A stretch of DNA of 64,000 nt, taken from positions 298,325 through 362,324 of the forward strand of contig JAYKAV010002776.1 of assembly GCA_035582835.1 (NCBI GenBank), read 5' to 3'. Shown here in pieces: positions 1 through 11,564 of this stretch (position 1 is its first letter; each line of letters opens with the position of its first letter). The notes below the pieces were generated by a model, which saw only the letters and a program-made list of their open reading frames with translations, was not told the DNA's origin and did not search any database. The position numbers and the translations under genes were made by a program. This stretch comes from Phoebastria nigripes. Its lineage: Eukaryota > Chordata > Aves > Procellariiformes > Diomedeidae.

Positions 1-1452
1 TCAAAATATCATACGGATGCCTTAACCAACATGGCATGTCTTGACAACACCTGAAAATCTTTACTACATTGTATCATAGTCAATTTTATGCTTGTCTTCT
101 AAAACACATAATTCTTTCACAAAACTCTAAGGAGAGGGCGCTCTGCCTGAGAAAGCAGGATGTTATTTAACCAAGAGCAAACCTGGAATCTGCCAGGTCA
201 AAGTACTACAGAAGGGATCCCCAAAGTTAACAAACCAATAAAATTCATGTTATATTAAAGGACTGATCAAAGATCAGTTCGGGGGGNGGAAGAAAAAAAA
301 TACACATCACATCAACAAAAAGCAAATAAAAAGGATTTATATTTAATCTTTTCCAAATGACAACTGATGGGAACTTGACATAAAAGTTGGATAAAAGGGT
401 ATCTTAATGATAGGTGAAACTTAAAATATTGAGTTGCCTAAATTACTGTCCAGAAGGAACAGTATCCTTAAGTACTGAGTGCAAGTTAATTTCAACAATT
501 CAGCATAAACCCACAGGCACTTAATTCAGTTAAAACTCCCTCAAAAAATAAACAACTTTCTCAAGTAAAAATATAGAAAAAACTGCAATTATGTCTTCAG
601 GTAAACTAATGAGACATCCTCATTTAAAAAATTAATTTCAATCATTCTACTTACCTGAACAAGATGACATCATCGCTGTAGAAATGCTGTACTGCTACCT
701 ACCAGTTCCCTACTTTTTGCAAAGCTATCATTAGTTCTTGAACAATTCACTTGGCTATAGCCAATAGGTCTAACCTAGCATAAAAATTCCTTTACAGTTA
801 TTACAATTGATGACAAAAGCATAGGAAAATCCAGTCCTATTACATGTTAATGTATTTATCAACCATTATTTCAACAAGAGCTAACCATAATTGCAAAAAT
901 TGCCAACCAATAATCAGAATTCTGTTATACATGCAGACCTTCAGCAAATACATGCCTCAGGCATTTCAACTACTAGTTTTGTGCTCCCTCTGTCTTCATA
1001 ACTCATTTAACTCTTTCTCAGGTCTACTGCTTTCCATCCTGCATCTGACATAAGGTGAAGAACATTATACATCCTCAGATTCTTTCTGTAAATTAAAAAA
1101 AAAAAAAAAAAAAAAAGCAAGGCTATGACAGAGACAGGACAATGGAAAGAAGTTGATAGGTATTAGAAGACCATTAAATTAAATACAGAATCATTCCTAG
1201 TGCTTATGCAATAAATAACAAAATGCTTGTAGAAAGCATAACAGAGACCCAGGAAGCCATTTTGCAATTAAGACCCATACACAGCTTAAACTCTAGTGAC
1301 CTGCACGCTCATGAGATGAGTAGTCTCAATACTGGTTTTGGCACAACTCTATCTTTTTGGAATCCAGTCTCAACTACAGGGANAAGTGTTCAATGCCAAC
1401 AGAAGAGCATCCTCCCTTGAGAAAACAAACATCAAACCACAACACTGCAATG
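1..1452. other. Non-coding AT-rich DNA, no gene seen
   Basis: AT-rich single-copy-looking sequence. The short open frames here have no family signature, no domain and no splice context. The only low-complexity feature is a run of 22 A at 1095-1116. I see nothing else that can be supported. Confidence 0.6.
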
Positions 1453-1778
1453 AATCACAGAATGGGTGAGGTTGGAAGGGACCTCTGCAGGTCATCTTGT
1501 CCAAGCCCCTGCTCAGGCAGGGCCACCTAGAGCCAGTTGGCCAGGAACATGTCCAGACAGCTTTTGAGTGTCTTCAGACGGCTTTTGAGTGTCTCCAAAG
1601 ATGGTGACTCCACAACCTGTCTGGACGACCTGTGCTAGTGCTCGGTCACCCTCACAGTAAAAAAGTGTTTCCATATGCTCAGACAGAACCACCTGTGTTT
1701 CAGTTTGTGCCCATTGCCTCTTGTCCTGTCACTGGGGACCACTGAAAAGAGCCTGGTTGTGTCCTCTTTGCACCCTCC
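1453..1778 (-). repeat. CR1 LINE 3' part (distal half of an interrupted copy)
   Basis: On the plus strand it begins AATCACAGAATGG followed by a GGTTGGAAGGGACC block, the reverse complement of an avian CR1 3' terminus, so the element lies on the minus strand. Matching continues through the usual CR1 3' segments (TGCCCATTGCCTCTTGTCCTG and the GAAAAGAGCCTGG block) and stops abruptly at about 1778. It resumes at 2336 in the expected order, so the two blocks are one copy split by an insertion. A 21-bp tandem duplication lies inside it (1555-1575 and 1576-1596). Confidence 0.93.
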
Positions 1779-2329
1779 TGTGTTGATCCTGACCGAGAGA
1801 CGGTTGCACGTTTAGGAGTTGGTGATCCACATAACAGTTAACCTGAGTGGGCACAGGCCTGTGCTGTGCTGCACAAACTCCTTGGCTGCAAGTTAAACTC
1901 AGCCAGCTAATTGTAACAGAAGAGCCTGCAAGCAGTTCCCCGTTGGTACCAGTGATTATGCCACCTGCGTGGTCTTGCCTTTATCTAAAAGTGCTGCAAG
2001 AATTTCTCATGAGAACATCCTTTAGGAATAGAGCTGTTTTCTTGTGAATGAAATATATAATAGCTCAAATGACCAGGAGGGAGAGCTTCTCTCCACATAC
2101 AGGATCTGCTCTGCAGGGGAAAATCCATGCGGGCTCTGTCTGCTGCTGCATAAACGTGGGGTGCCCAGCACCTGGAGGGATGTAAGATTTACTCACTATC
2201 TGTATTTCTCTTCTTAGTCTGCCTCATTAAAGCAGTTATCTTATTAAGCCATTTGTTGTCGGGCCTTTCTTACTGAGATCCAGAAAGTACGCTGCACTGT
2301 CTCTCTCTTACCTCATCCCCACTCTGGTA
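1779..2329 (+). mobile_element. Probable solo LTR of an endogenous retrovirus, nested in CR1
   Basis: About 551 bp of unrelated sequence interrupts an otherwise collinear CR1. It starts TGTGTTGATCC and ends about CTCTGGTA, so the expected terminal CA is imperfect. It is flanked by similar hexamers, CCCTCC at 1773-1778 and CCCCCC at 2330-2335, which may be a decayed target-site duplication. Inside, in plus orientation, are a TATA box (TATATAA, 2054-2060) and a polyadenylation signal (ATTAAA, 2226-2231) 172 bp further on, followed by TG-rich sequence. That is the U3-R-U5 layout of an LTR. No retroviral coding sequence or second LTR is present, so recombination to a solo LTR is inferred. The family is not identified. 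A non-LTR insertion is a less likely alternative because no poly-A tail or repeat tail is seen. Confidence 0.6.
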
Positions 2330-2335
2330 CCCCCC

Positions 2336-2605
2336 TTCAGGTATTTATATACCTTGATAAGATTCCCCTGAGCTTTCTCTTCTCTAGGCTAAATAGTCCC
2401 CACCTCTCTCAGTCTTTCCTCATAGGAGAGATGCTCCAGCTCCTTCATCATCTTTGTGGCTCTTTGCTGGACTCTCTGCAGTATGCTTATGTCTCTCTTG
2501 CACTGAGAAGCCCAGAACTGAACACCGTACTCCAGGTGTGGCCACACCAGTGCTGAGCAGAAGGGAAGGATCACCTCCCTCGAACTGCTGGCAACGCTCC
2601 TCCCA
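2336..2605 (-). repeat. CR1 LINE (proximal half of the interrupted copy)
   Basis: Continues the CR1 copy broken at 1778. The plus strand reads CTTCAGGTATTTATATACC, then TTCTCTTCTCTAGGCT and GCTCCAGCTCCTTCATCATC, which in reverse complement are the CR1 ORF2 end and 3' UTR in the expected order. The right edge, near 2605, is where the match to the usual CTGCTGGCAACGCTC segment fades. The copy is truncated at its 5' side, as most CR1 copies are. Confidence 0.92.
2389..2574 (-). pseudogene. CR1 ORF2 C-terminal remnant
   Basis: A 61-codon minus-strand frame carries the very typical C-terminal region of the CR1 ORF2 polyprotein: an [14 protein letters not shown] block, then [23 protein letters not shown]. 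This region lies downstream of the reverse-transcriptase catalytic core. The full protein is about 900 residues or more, so this is a fragment of a dead, 5'-truncated copy. It supports both the CR1 assignment and the minus orientation. No activity is expected. Confidence 0.9.
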
Positions 2606-3540
2606 GTTACATCTCAAGACATGGTTTTATGTCTTACTGTCAGATTTCAGTACTAGGGATATTTCCTATTCTTGGCGCAATAGCTTGAAGCAACTTGGGG
2701 TATACCAGAGACGTGTGTTCAGCACGCCTGAGGATAAACTGCAAGCAAGGGATTTTGTGCACACACACAGAGAGGTCTGAAGAGCAATCAACTGAATAGA
2801 GACAATGTTCTCTCAGCACTTCTGTAGACACAGAATCTGCAGAATTATTATCTATCATTACCTATGCATGACACTGCAATACGTTGTACAGGAAAATCAA
2901 ACAAGCATTTTAAATTATGCTGAACTCTCTGTATCTTACATGTATGTCTGGCTCCTCGAGAGACCAACATTTCTTTGCTCTAGGTTGTACTGAATCCCTC
3001 ATCCTGTAAGAGCACTATCCATTGTAATCAGGTGGAGAAAAAGGATAAAAGGGCTTTCTCACATGCATTCCAAGGGTCCTGTTGCCACTGAAGGAAAAAA
3101 ATTACATCAGAAGAAACCATCAACAACCTGCTAAGGGACAGTATCCCCTGCTTCCTAGGAAGTACACAAAGCACACTCACATCTGCAGAGTTTGAAGATG
3201 TCATAGGGTGTAATGTAAGCTGTCATATTACCCAAATTGCCATCCATCTTTACAGCCTGGTAGGGCAAACTTAAAAGTATTGATACCTAGTCCAGCACCA
3301 CCTCACTGAAGTTAAAAGACAACAAAAGTTGCAGAGAGAATGTCTAGCTGTTCAACCCAAAATCCAGAGTGCTGAATAGGCATCTGCAATGAAGAACAAC
3401 TCAAGGAGAACATCTTTCAATGCCATTGTGTCCTAAACAGTGGGCCACATCAGGAAAATGGTGTAATTCATACTATCCTAACTGCTATAACTTGAAAACA
3501 CCCCAAGCAACGGACAGATCAAAAAGTAGGATGTTGTACT

Positions 3541-3574
<34 letters not shown>

Positions 3575-6065
3575 CAACAGAACTGTGAAACAGACTTATT
3601 TAATGAACAGAAATGTGAAGACATGCATCCAGAAGACTGTAAACTGTGAGCAAGTCTTTCCAAACCATTTAAAAAGCTAAAAAACCCAGACCACACAAAA
3701 AGGAAATGCAGATACTATCTAAGCATACCAAGGCATGGCACAATACCACAAAGATGTCTCAGAGAAACAAAACCATCAGTAGGGGAAACAATTAATTTAA
3801 AAAAAACAAATAAATAAAAATTTAAAAAAAAAAATTTCTTCTGTGAATTCAAACCTAGCCCTAAATAAGGAACAAATGCTTGCCTAGCCAACTAGAGAAA
3901 CTAATGACATAATGTGCCCTGCCATGAATGGTCTTATACAACTTCGTGTGGCAGAAAAAAACAGGAGAGAGACAGAAAAGAGACCATCAACACACTACAT
4001 ACGCTGCAACAGCAAAAACTGTTCAGTCTCAAGTATACAACCATCTAATGTGTGAATATCCATACTGATCGTTAAACAGAGGAAGTTGCCTAGCAAACAC
4101 CCAAAAAGAGACAAGATGTCAGCAAAGTACAGCATATCAGAAACCTGTATACATGTTTCAGGTATATTACATATTTTATCATCATAAATAGAGGCACGGA
4201 GCTAAAGACAAAGGTTCCAGGCAATCTGAAAGCTCACATTTTGAAACAGGTCACTTGGTCAACAGAAATCTCCTTATAGGTGAAGAGTTTAAAGATGAAA
4301 TTTATGTAATTGAATACAATAATAATTTAAAGAATTCATTTTTTAAAAAAATAAGTTTTATAAACTGTTCAATAAACCAGTCAGATACTTACTTTAATAT
4401 TTATTACATACATGCACATAAACACCTCCAAAAAATAAAAAAAAAATCCAAAACGCTTGACAAATGTATTTGTACCCATACAAATCAGACTTACCATAAA
4501 AAGTTATTATGACACTGTGCAAGTTCTAACCAAATTATGGTGAAGTTCAACATAAGTAATTTAATAAACTAAAGATGAACATTGGGAGGTTGTTGGAACA
4601 GAATTCTTACTGTTCTTTCACAAAACCTTTTGGAAGAGCAATGCTTTGAAGAAAGGGTTTAACACACAGCAAGTCAGAATTAACCTCCATAAGATATTCA
4701 CAGCAATGTTCCACAAGCTCCTAAAAACAGTCTTTACCTTGCAGAATTAATAATGTCATGGCGATATTCATTGCTATTAACTGTCTCACCAAAGAAACTC
4801 TCTAATATGACAGAAAATTATTCACCTTACCACTATAAGGTTATGAAGCAAACATAATTAAAGCAGACTCCTAAAAAGCATTTACGTTCAGTATTAATAT
4901 TGCTACCATAAAGCAATTGTAGCAGCACAAACTTCACCGAATTCTAGAATGACCAATACCTGAAGTGTTTCATTTTATTTTGAATGTATTATACCTGAAA
5001 ATAAATGATGTAAATTATGCTTTATTAATATCTAATATTTGAAGGAACTAAATGGTTGATTCACTGGAAAATATGCTTTGCTACAGAAATCACCACTTGT
5101 CTTAGGGAGGATCCCTAAAGACTACAGGTTAGCAAATACAAATAAAGGGGCAGAAACCTCAGAAAACAGTCATTCAAAGATTTCTTCATGTAGCATCTTG
5201 TACTTGAATAACAAAAATAAAAAATAAATTTAAAAAAAAAAAAGGATCCCCAGCCTGTCATTTCACAGTAGCTCTTTGCTACAGGCAACTCTTCTGATTT
5301 GAAGACTTGTAGCCAAAAGTAACCAAAATGGTTAGAGGGCTCCTCGTATCTTAGGACTGCTTCTCCTCCTTTATTTGTTCCCCATCCCCACTCTGAAAAT
5401 GTGGAAAGGGAGGGAGGGAGAGGAGAAAAGAAGAGGAAGAAACAATAATCATGTGAGGGAACTAGTATATCATGTACTTGGGGGGGGAGGGGAATCAGAA
5501 TTGATTGCAACTGATTTAACAGATAGTATAGTCAGAAAATCACCACCTTGAATGATGGCGTTCTGAGCTACATAATATGAATTTACATACATATCATGAC
5601 AAATGACCCAGAAAGATCACCTATTTTTAAGGCTGCCAGATACTTCCTTGTAGAAGATTCATTTTTCAGATTCTTTTAAGTCGCCAAAGGCTTTCCAAGA
5701 TGACCCATTCTGTGCCAGGTGTCCATGTCAAAGCTGAGCTACTTCAATGTTTTCATTGTATGCAAAACATATTTTTTCCCCTTTCCAAGGAAAGCTACAG
5801 AAAAATACACTTTTGCCCCACTACAAAAGGCTATTTTTTCTTTAAAATATTTAATCACTTNCGTGCTTTAAGCTCCACATGCATCTTCCTAAGAGACAGC
5901 AAAATGCATATCCTGACACACAAATGATGCTTTTGTCAAGCTCACTGTAACGTTATTGTTATTGATTTTGTTTTGATATGTTATACCTGGGTCACCTACA
6001 CATTCTGTCTGTACTGACTGCATTCCAGTATAAGGCTTCTGGGAGCTAAGCATCCGCAGTTGTAG
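2606..6065. other. Non-coding AT-rich stretch with simple-sequence tracts
   Basis: No gene or splice-supported exon seen. It holds a run of 28 A at 3545-3572, several smaller A-rich tracts (about 3799-3834 and 4431-4446), and a 40-nt pure purine tract at 5403-5442 containing GGGAGGGAGGG. A G-rich run lies near 5480-5492. The 131-codon minus frame at 5115-5510 is mostly the complement of these tracts and resembles no protein I know. Confidence 0.55.
5403..5442 (+). repeat. Pure purine tract, 40 nt
   Basis: Forty consecutive purines on the plus strand, including GGGAGGGAGGG. Such tracts can form triplex (H-DNA) or quadruplex structures in vitro. Nothing nearby ties it to a function. Confidence 0.7.
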
Positions 6066-6509
6066 ACTCATAGGATAATACAGGTTGGAAGACACCTCCA
6101 GATGTCCCTAGTCCAACCTCCTGCTTAAAGCCAACTATGAGATCAGACCAGGTTGCTCAGCTTTATCCATTTGGGTCTTGAAAACCTCTAAGACAGAGGC
6201 TACACACCTGCTCTGGGCAACCTCTTCCACAGCTTGACTATGCTCATGGAGAGAAAGTTTTTCCTTATATCCAGTCTGAACCCTCTTTTTTTCAATTTAC
6301 GACCATTGCCTCATGTCCTCCCACCACACATCTCAGTAAAGAGCCTGACTCCATCTTCTCAGTGATCTCCTCAAAGACACCAGCATATGTTGTTGTTAGA
6401 TCCCCCTGAAGCCACCTCTTCTCCAGCGGAACAAACCCAGCGCTCTCAGCCTCTCCTCACAGGGCAAGTGCTCCAGCTCCCTAACCATCTTGGTGGCCCT
6501 CCACCGAAT

Positions 6510-6911
6510 TCACTTCTGTTTATCGATGTCTTTCCTGTATTGAAAGTCCCACAATTGGGTGCAGTACTCTAGATATGGTCTAATGAGAACCAAATAGAGA
6601 GGAATAATCACTTCCTTCCATCTACTAGCTATGTTCCTGTTAATACAGCCCAGGATGTTGTTGCCCTTCTTTTCTGCAGGGGCAGGCTGCTGCTGGCCCA
6701 TGGTCAGAGTGCTGTCCACCACCACCCCAGGTTTCTCCAGCGAAGCTGCTTCCCAGCCAGTCAGTCCCCAGCCTGTATCGCTGCAAGATGCTCTTCCTTC
6801 CCAGGTGCAGGGCTTTGCATTTGTCCTTGAATTTCGTAAGGCTCCAGATGGGCCTTGTATTAACAGTGCCAAAGTCCCTCTGAATGGCAGCCCCATCCTC
6901 ATGCATATCAA
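6510..6911 (-). pseudogene. CR1 reverse-transcriptase, C-terminal part (broken)
   Basis: This minus-strand frame ends with a CR1 ORF2 signature: KKGNNILGCINRNIASRWKE followed by LYLVLIRPYLEYCTQLWDFQ. A second overlapping frame at 6640-6906 carries KCKALHLGR, the piece expected just before it, so a frameshift separates the two. These are residues after the catalytic motif of the CR1 RT and its C-terminal extension. The gene is not functional. Confidence 0.88.
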
Positions 6912-7048
6912 CTTGGTGTTATCCGCAAACCCAAGAGCACACTCTATCGCCTTCTCAGGATGAACCCCTGCAGTACCCCAGTACCAACCTCCCTATATGA
7001 CACATTAACCACTACTTTCTGAGTCCATCCATCCAACTAGTCTTTCAC

Positions 7049-7561
7049 TCATCTAATTGTCCATCCACTCAGACTGTAATGTCCACATCTGGATACAAGA
7101 ATAATGTTGGAGACAGAGCTGAAAGCCTTACTAAAATCAAGGTAAATGAAATCCACTGTTCTTCCCTCATCCAAAAATTCAACCGTTTTACCATAGAAGG
7201 CAATCAGGCTAGTCATGCATGATTTACCTTTGACAAATCCATGCCGATTGTTCCCAATCACTTCCTCCTTCTTGTGCCCAGAAGTGTGTTCCAAGAACAC
7301 CCACGCCCTTATTTTCCCAGGGACAAAAAGGAAGCTAGCCAGCTTTGTAGCTCCTTGGACTATATTTTGGCCCTTTTTGAAGGGTGTAATATATGCCTTT
7401 CTCCAGTCATCAGGAAGCTTTCCTGATATCCAAGACATTTCAAACATGTTGGGGAGGGACCTCACTGTGACTCTGGCCAGCTCTATCAACATGCTCAGAC
7501 ACAGTCCATTTGGCCACATGGACCTGTATGATTCGAGTTCTCTCAATAATCCCCGACTCAA
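7049..7561 (-). pseudogene. CR1 reverse-transcriptase, fingers/palm part (broken)
   Basis: A 170-codon minus-strand frame retains the CR1 RT fingers-palm signature: GKLPDDWRKAYITPFKKGQ near residues 47-65, then a KGKSCMTSLIAFYGK block and DEGRTVDFIYLDFSKAF, whose first catalytic aspartate (YLDFSKAF) is present. The frame ends before the F-A-D-D block, which falls in the damaged junction around 6950-7050. It is therefore a decayed fragment of the LINE polymerase, not a host gene. Confidence 0.9.
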
Positions 7562-10500
7562 TCCTCATCCATTGCTGGTAGCTACTCTCCCCAAACCCTG
7601 CCACTAAGCACAAAGGCCTGGGAAACCTTGTTGGTGAAGACTCACTAAGTAAAGAGGGCATTGCGTACCTCAGCCTTATCCGTGTCCGCTGTCACTAAAT
7701 GACACCACATTCAGAAAGAAGCCTATATTTTACTCATCCAGCTTTTTACTACTAAAGTACTAGAAGCAACTCTTCTCGCTGCCCTTGACCTCCCTTGCAA
7801 GTGTCATCTCTAGGTGAGCATTGGCTTTCTTGATGTCATCCCTCCATACCAGGACAATGTTTCTAAATTTCTCCTTTGTAGCCTCTCCCAGCTTCCACTG
7901 CTGGTACATCCCATTTTTGCACTGGAACTCAGACATGAGTACCCTGTTAAACCAAGCTCATCTCTTGATAGGCCTGCTTGTTTTCCTGAGTATCAGGATG
8001 GACCACAGGCATATAAATTGCTTCTCAGTGATATCCTGATGGACCCAGCAAGCATGAAAAGGTAAGCTATCCACATGAACGAAAGGGTGGAAAAAGAGGG
8101 GGACCAGTAGGACTTGACTGAAGAAAGAACTGCAATGTGGGAAAAAGCTGATACAGTTGACACAGTGAACAGAACCTTGAGTTTGGGATTCAGACAAAGT
8201 CTGAGACAGGTGAGAAGACTGGTAGGAAAGGAAAAAACAAATTCAGATGAGACACCAGCTAACCAGGAAGACCAGAATGAAGTACAACACTGAAGCTGGA
8301 AAACTTCAGAAGATACAACAGAAGCCAGTGGAAATGCAGAACATAGAGAGGACAGATCCTAGCCATGATAGAGAAACTGGATGTGAAGCTGAGGATAGTG
8401 GACAGAAGCCTGAGACCAGCAGACAGGCGTGCAAATAGTTGCATAGGATTCAAACAGTGAAAGAACACTGGGATAAACAATTTCTTAGTTAGAATCTCCC
8501 TTCACAGCAGTTCTGGATCTCAGATAAGAAGCCCTTTAGCAAGAAACAAACTGTTTACATGGGGAAAATAGGATTGTGATAAAAACTTCAGAATAGGGCA
8601 AAAAAGATTGGGACAGGAAGATATTTAAGTAGATATCAGAGAAGGAATAAGTAGAAAAATCAGCATCCACCAGAACATGCTCTTTCCCAGAGCCTGGAAT
8701 AGAACCCAAGATTCCAGAGTTTTGTCACTACTTTGAAACACTTAAAAATCTCAGAAAACCATTCACAGGCCATATCATTTGGACCACAGATGAATTACAT
8801 ACTACTAGTATCACATTCTCTGTTAGCTCAAGTGGCAGAAGTCTCATGGCAAAATATAAAAATTTCAGCCTTTCTAAAGACTTATATGCTATAATGCAAT
8901 CCGACATGATAGAAGGTTTCCTCCTGTCCATCAGGGTTGCTGCCTTTTTTAATCTATCATGTTGAACATTTTGTTTATGTGCAAAGAATTTTTTTTTTTT
9001 TTAAACAGATGAGTACCAAAAACCTAACCCTCGGTTTAGAAAAGAAAAAAAATTATAGTCACATCACAAAAATTAAAGATTATTTGATCTTGTTCTCTGT
9101 GCCCTTGTGCACAAGGTACTCCTGCTGTATTACTGAACAAGATGTTAAAAAAAATTTAAATAACGACACTATATTATATAAGGACCTTGCCATATGCACT
9201 GCAAATGTTGGCAAGTGTGCTGTTAATAAGATAGGTATTGCAGGAAAAGAGAGGGAATTAATATTGTCCTGGAGAATTTTATTTTCTTCTTGTTCCTTGC
9301 AAGCAAATAATCTTTAAAAAGCAAAACAAAACAAAAAACTTTCAATGGGCAATCCACTCTTCATCAAAATTTTGGACTTAGTATCTTGGGGTTAACATTG
9401 CAGCAGATCTAAGTATTTATACTTGCAGTCTAAATCAACAGACACCATGCTACAAATCAAGCAGTGAGGTCTTTTCTAGGATATAATGAAGAAAACCCAG
9501 GTTATTGTTAGTAAATTACATAGCGAGACAGACCTTTATGAGAAAACATTTTAGAACATGCAAATCATTAAAACACTGATAGATTATTTTGAAAAATTGT
9601 ATCATAAAGCCCTAAATTGGATATTCAACACAAAGGGACACTTAACACATCTCCAGAGACTTCTGTGAAAATATTACTAGTGAAACATGCAGGCACTAGA
9701 GACTGAAGGTAATGAAACAGCAAAAGAGGAAATTAAGAAGGTACAGTATGAACAGCAATAACAAATAGTGAGGCCACACGTTATTCAATACCAAGAAAAA
9801 AGATTCAATATTGCTCACTGAACACAATCTATGCCATTCTATGCTACATACTGAAAGAAACATTGTAGGGAAAAGTGTAACATTTAACCATACATTTACA
9901 GGCCAAATTACAGTTCTTACAAGAATCCCTAACTCTGGCATTTCATGATTTATGAGAGCTTGATCTTACAACTTCAAAGTTCTTTGAAGATAGTTTTTGT
10001 TGCATAATAGCAAAACATAGACGTGATTTCCCTAAAAAACACACATATCACATCACTTAGAGATTATATTCATCATATAAAAGAGATGCATATTAATGCA
10101 ATCATACATAGCATGCATCATCTACATTTGTTTTATTTATTGTATTAGAAGCATATCCTATGACCAAACAGCAAGCTTTTGAATGTCTAGAAAAAAAATT
10201 AACTCACATTTTGCTTTGACACTAGCTCCCCCTCCAGACCAGCCTAAGATTATACTAATTACTTTTTATTTTAAATTCTGACTCTGCAATAAGATTTAAA
10301 TACTCAAGTCCGAATCTTCTTCATCTTTATCCCCTTAAATGTCAATGAACAGACTGATCAGATAATGTATATGTAAAATTATCATTTATTATTTTTTACT
10401 GTACATAAATTCCAAGACTGGGAAAATCATTTGGTTTAGAACAGATCTGACAGATAAAGCAGCAATTCTATACAGCTACAGAGAGACAGGAATGGACCAA

Positions 10501-10667
10501 AAATACAATTTTTCAGATTAATCCTATGAATGGTCTGCAATATTTGTAATATATAAACACTCCATTATACAATCGAGCCTCTGCCTGTTTGCAGTCCCAA
10601 TAAAGTGATTGTAAACCACAGATGCCAAAACAAAAGGAAGGCCCTGTGTGGTTTAGTATTACCTTTA

Positions 10668-10690
10668 CTAATTCACTTAAGGTGAATTAG
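10668..10690. repeat. Short perfect palindrome
   Basis: Arms CTAATTCAC and GTGAATTAG (9 bp each) flank a TTAAG centre. Short palindromes of this size also arise by chance in 64 kb of AT-rich DNA. Confidence 0.7.
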
Positions 10691-11512
10691 CTCCATTTCT
10701 ACTCCAGCAAGTACAGCTAACATTTTTTTCTTGTTCTAATATTAGCTAGAACTAATATCTTTTCAGTTGCTTAGCTGATGAAACTGCCAAAATTTTAAAT
10801 AAATGAAGACACAAGAGTAAATGAGAAAGAAAGCTACAACTTCCAGTCTCACCCCCTGTATTTCCCAGTTGTCAAATGTCCTGGCAGCTACATCACTAGA
10901 AGAGTGAATTTGCATGATTCAACACTCCAGGTTGATTCCTACCCTTCCCTCATTATTGAGCTGCTTGCTCAGAAAATATGAATAATTAATTATACTTTCA
11001 ACACTGAAAAAAGGTTGTCTCATTATGTGTTGTTGGGAAAATATGCAAACTTTGCAATTTGCTAGTTTGCCAGTTTAAGGTACATATACATATGAAACCC
11101 TAACAAGTATCAATGAAAATTTGGCAGTAAGCATACCTGTAATAACTAGAGAAACAGACACTACTGGAAATACATCAAAGCATAGTCACCAACTCCTAAT
11201 AACTAGCTTTCTTTAATAATGGAAGGAATTGTAACAGAGCCTTCTGTAAAACCACCCCAAGAAGCAGCAGCACAGGCAATGTTGGCCATTTATTTGCTTT
11301 TGCAGTTCAGGCTTTACTAAAGTTTTTGACAATTTACAGTGGAGAATGACTTAGAAAAAGAAAAAAGATTAATACTATAAAATCAAAAAACCTTTTCATG
11401 CTTAAACACTCTTTCTGAAGTACTCCATTAGCTTTCAGTTAACGCCTAGACATTAAAATACTGCATTTTGGGTAGAGGGAGTACATGTATATGTATGTGT
11501 ATAAATGTGCAT

Positions 11513-11564
11513 GTGTATACTGAAACATACACATTTCAGCTGACGCATATGTTTCAGTATACAC
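11513..11564. repeat. Inverted repeat with 17-bp perfect arms
   Basis: Left arm GTGTATACTGAAACATA (11513-11529) and right arm TATGTTTCAGTATACAC (11548-11564) are exact reverse complements with an 18-nt spacer. The right arm runs into an (AC)n tract and the left is preceded by TG-rich sequence, so the dinucleotide tracts extend the complementarity imperfectly. It could extrude as a hairpin. No coding content. Confidence 0.85.

Larger units (their letters stand above)
6066..8050 (-). repeat. Long, degenerate CR1 LINE copy (about 2 kb)
   Basis: The plus strand opens with ATAGGATAATACAGGTTGG, the reverse complement of a CR1 3' end, and continues through the 3' UTR, the RT thumb region, the RT palm and the segment upstream of the RT, to about 8050 where recognisable similarity ends. 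A full CR1 is about 4.5 kb, so this is 5'-truncated. Frameshifts, stops and a gap near 6958-6965 break the coding frame. The region around 7600-8050 (plus-strand GGTGAAGACTCACTAAGTAAAG, GACCTCCCTTGCAAGTGTCA) also matches the part of CR1 that precedes the RT. Confidence 0.92.

Noticed and set aside
5115..5510. 131-codon minus-strand frame
   Set aside because: Encodes complements of poly-purine tracts (runs of Phe, Pro, Ser); no family resemblance.
6387..7607. Plus-strand frames across the long CR1
   Set aside because: They are antisense shadows of the CR1 ORF2 remnant, which is clearly on the minus strand.
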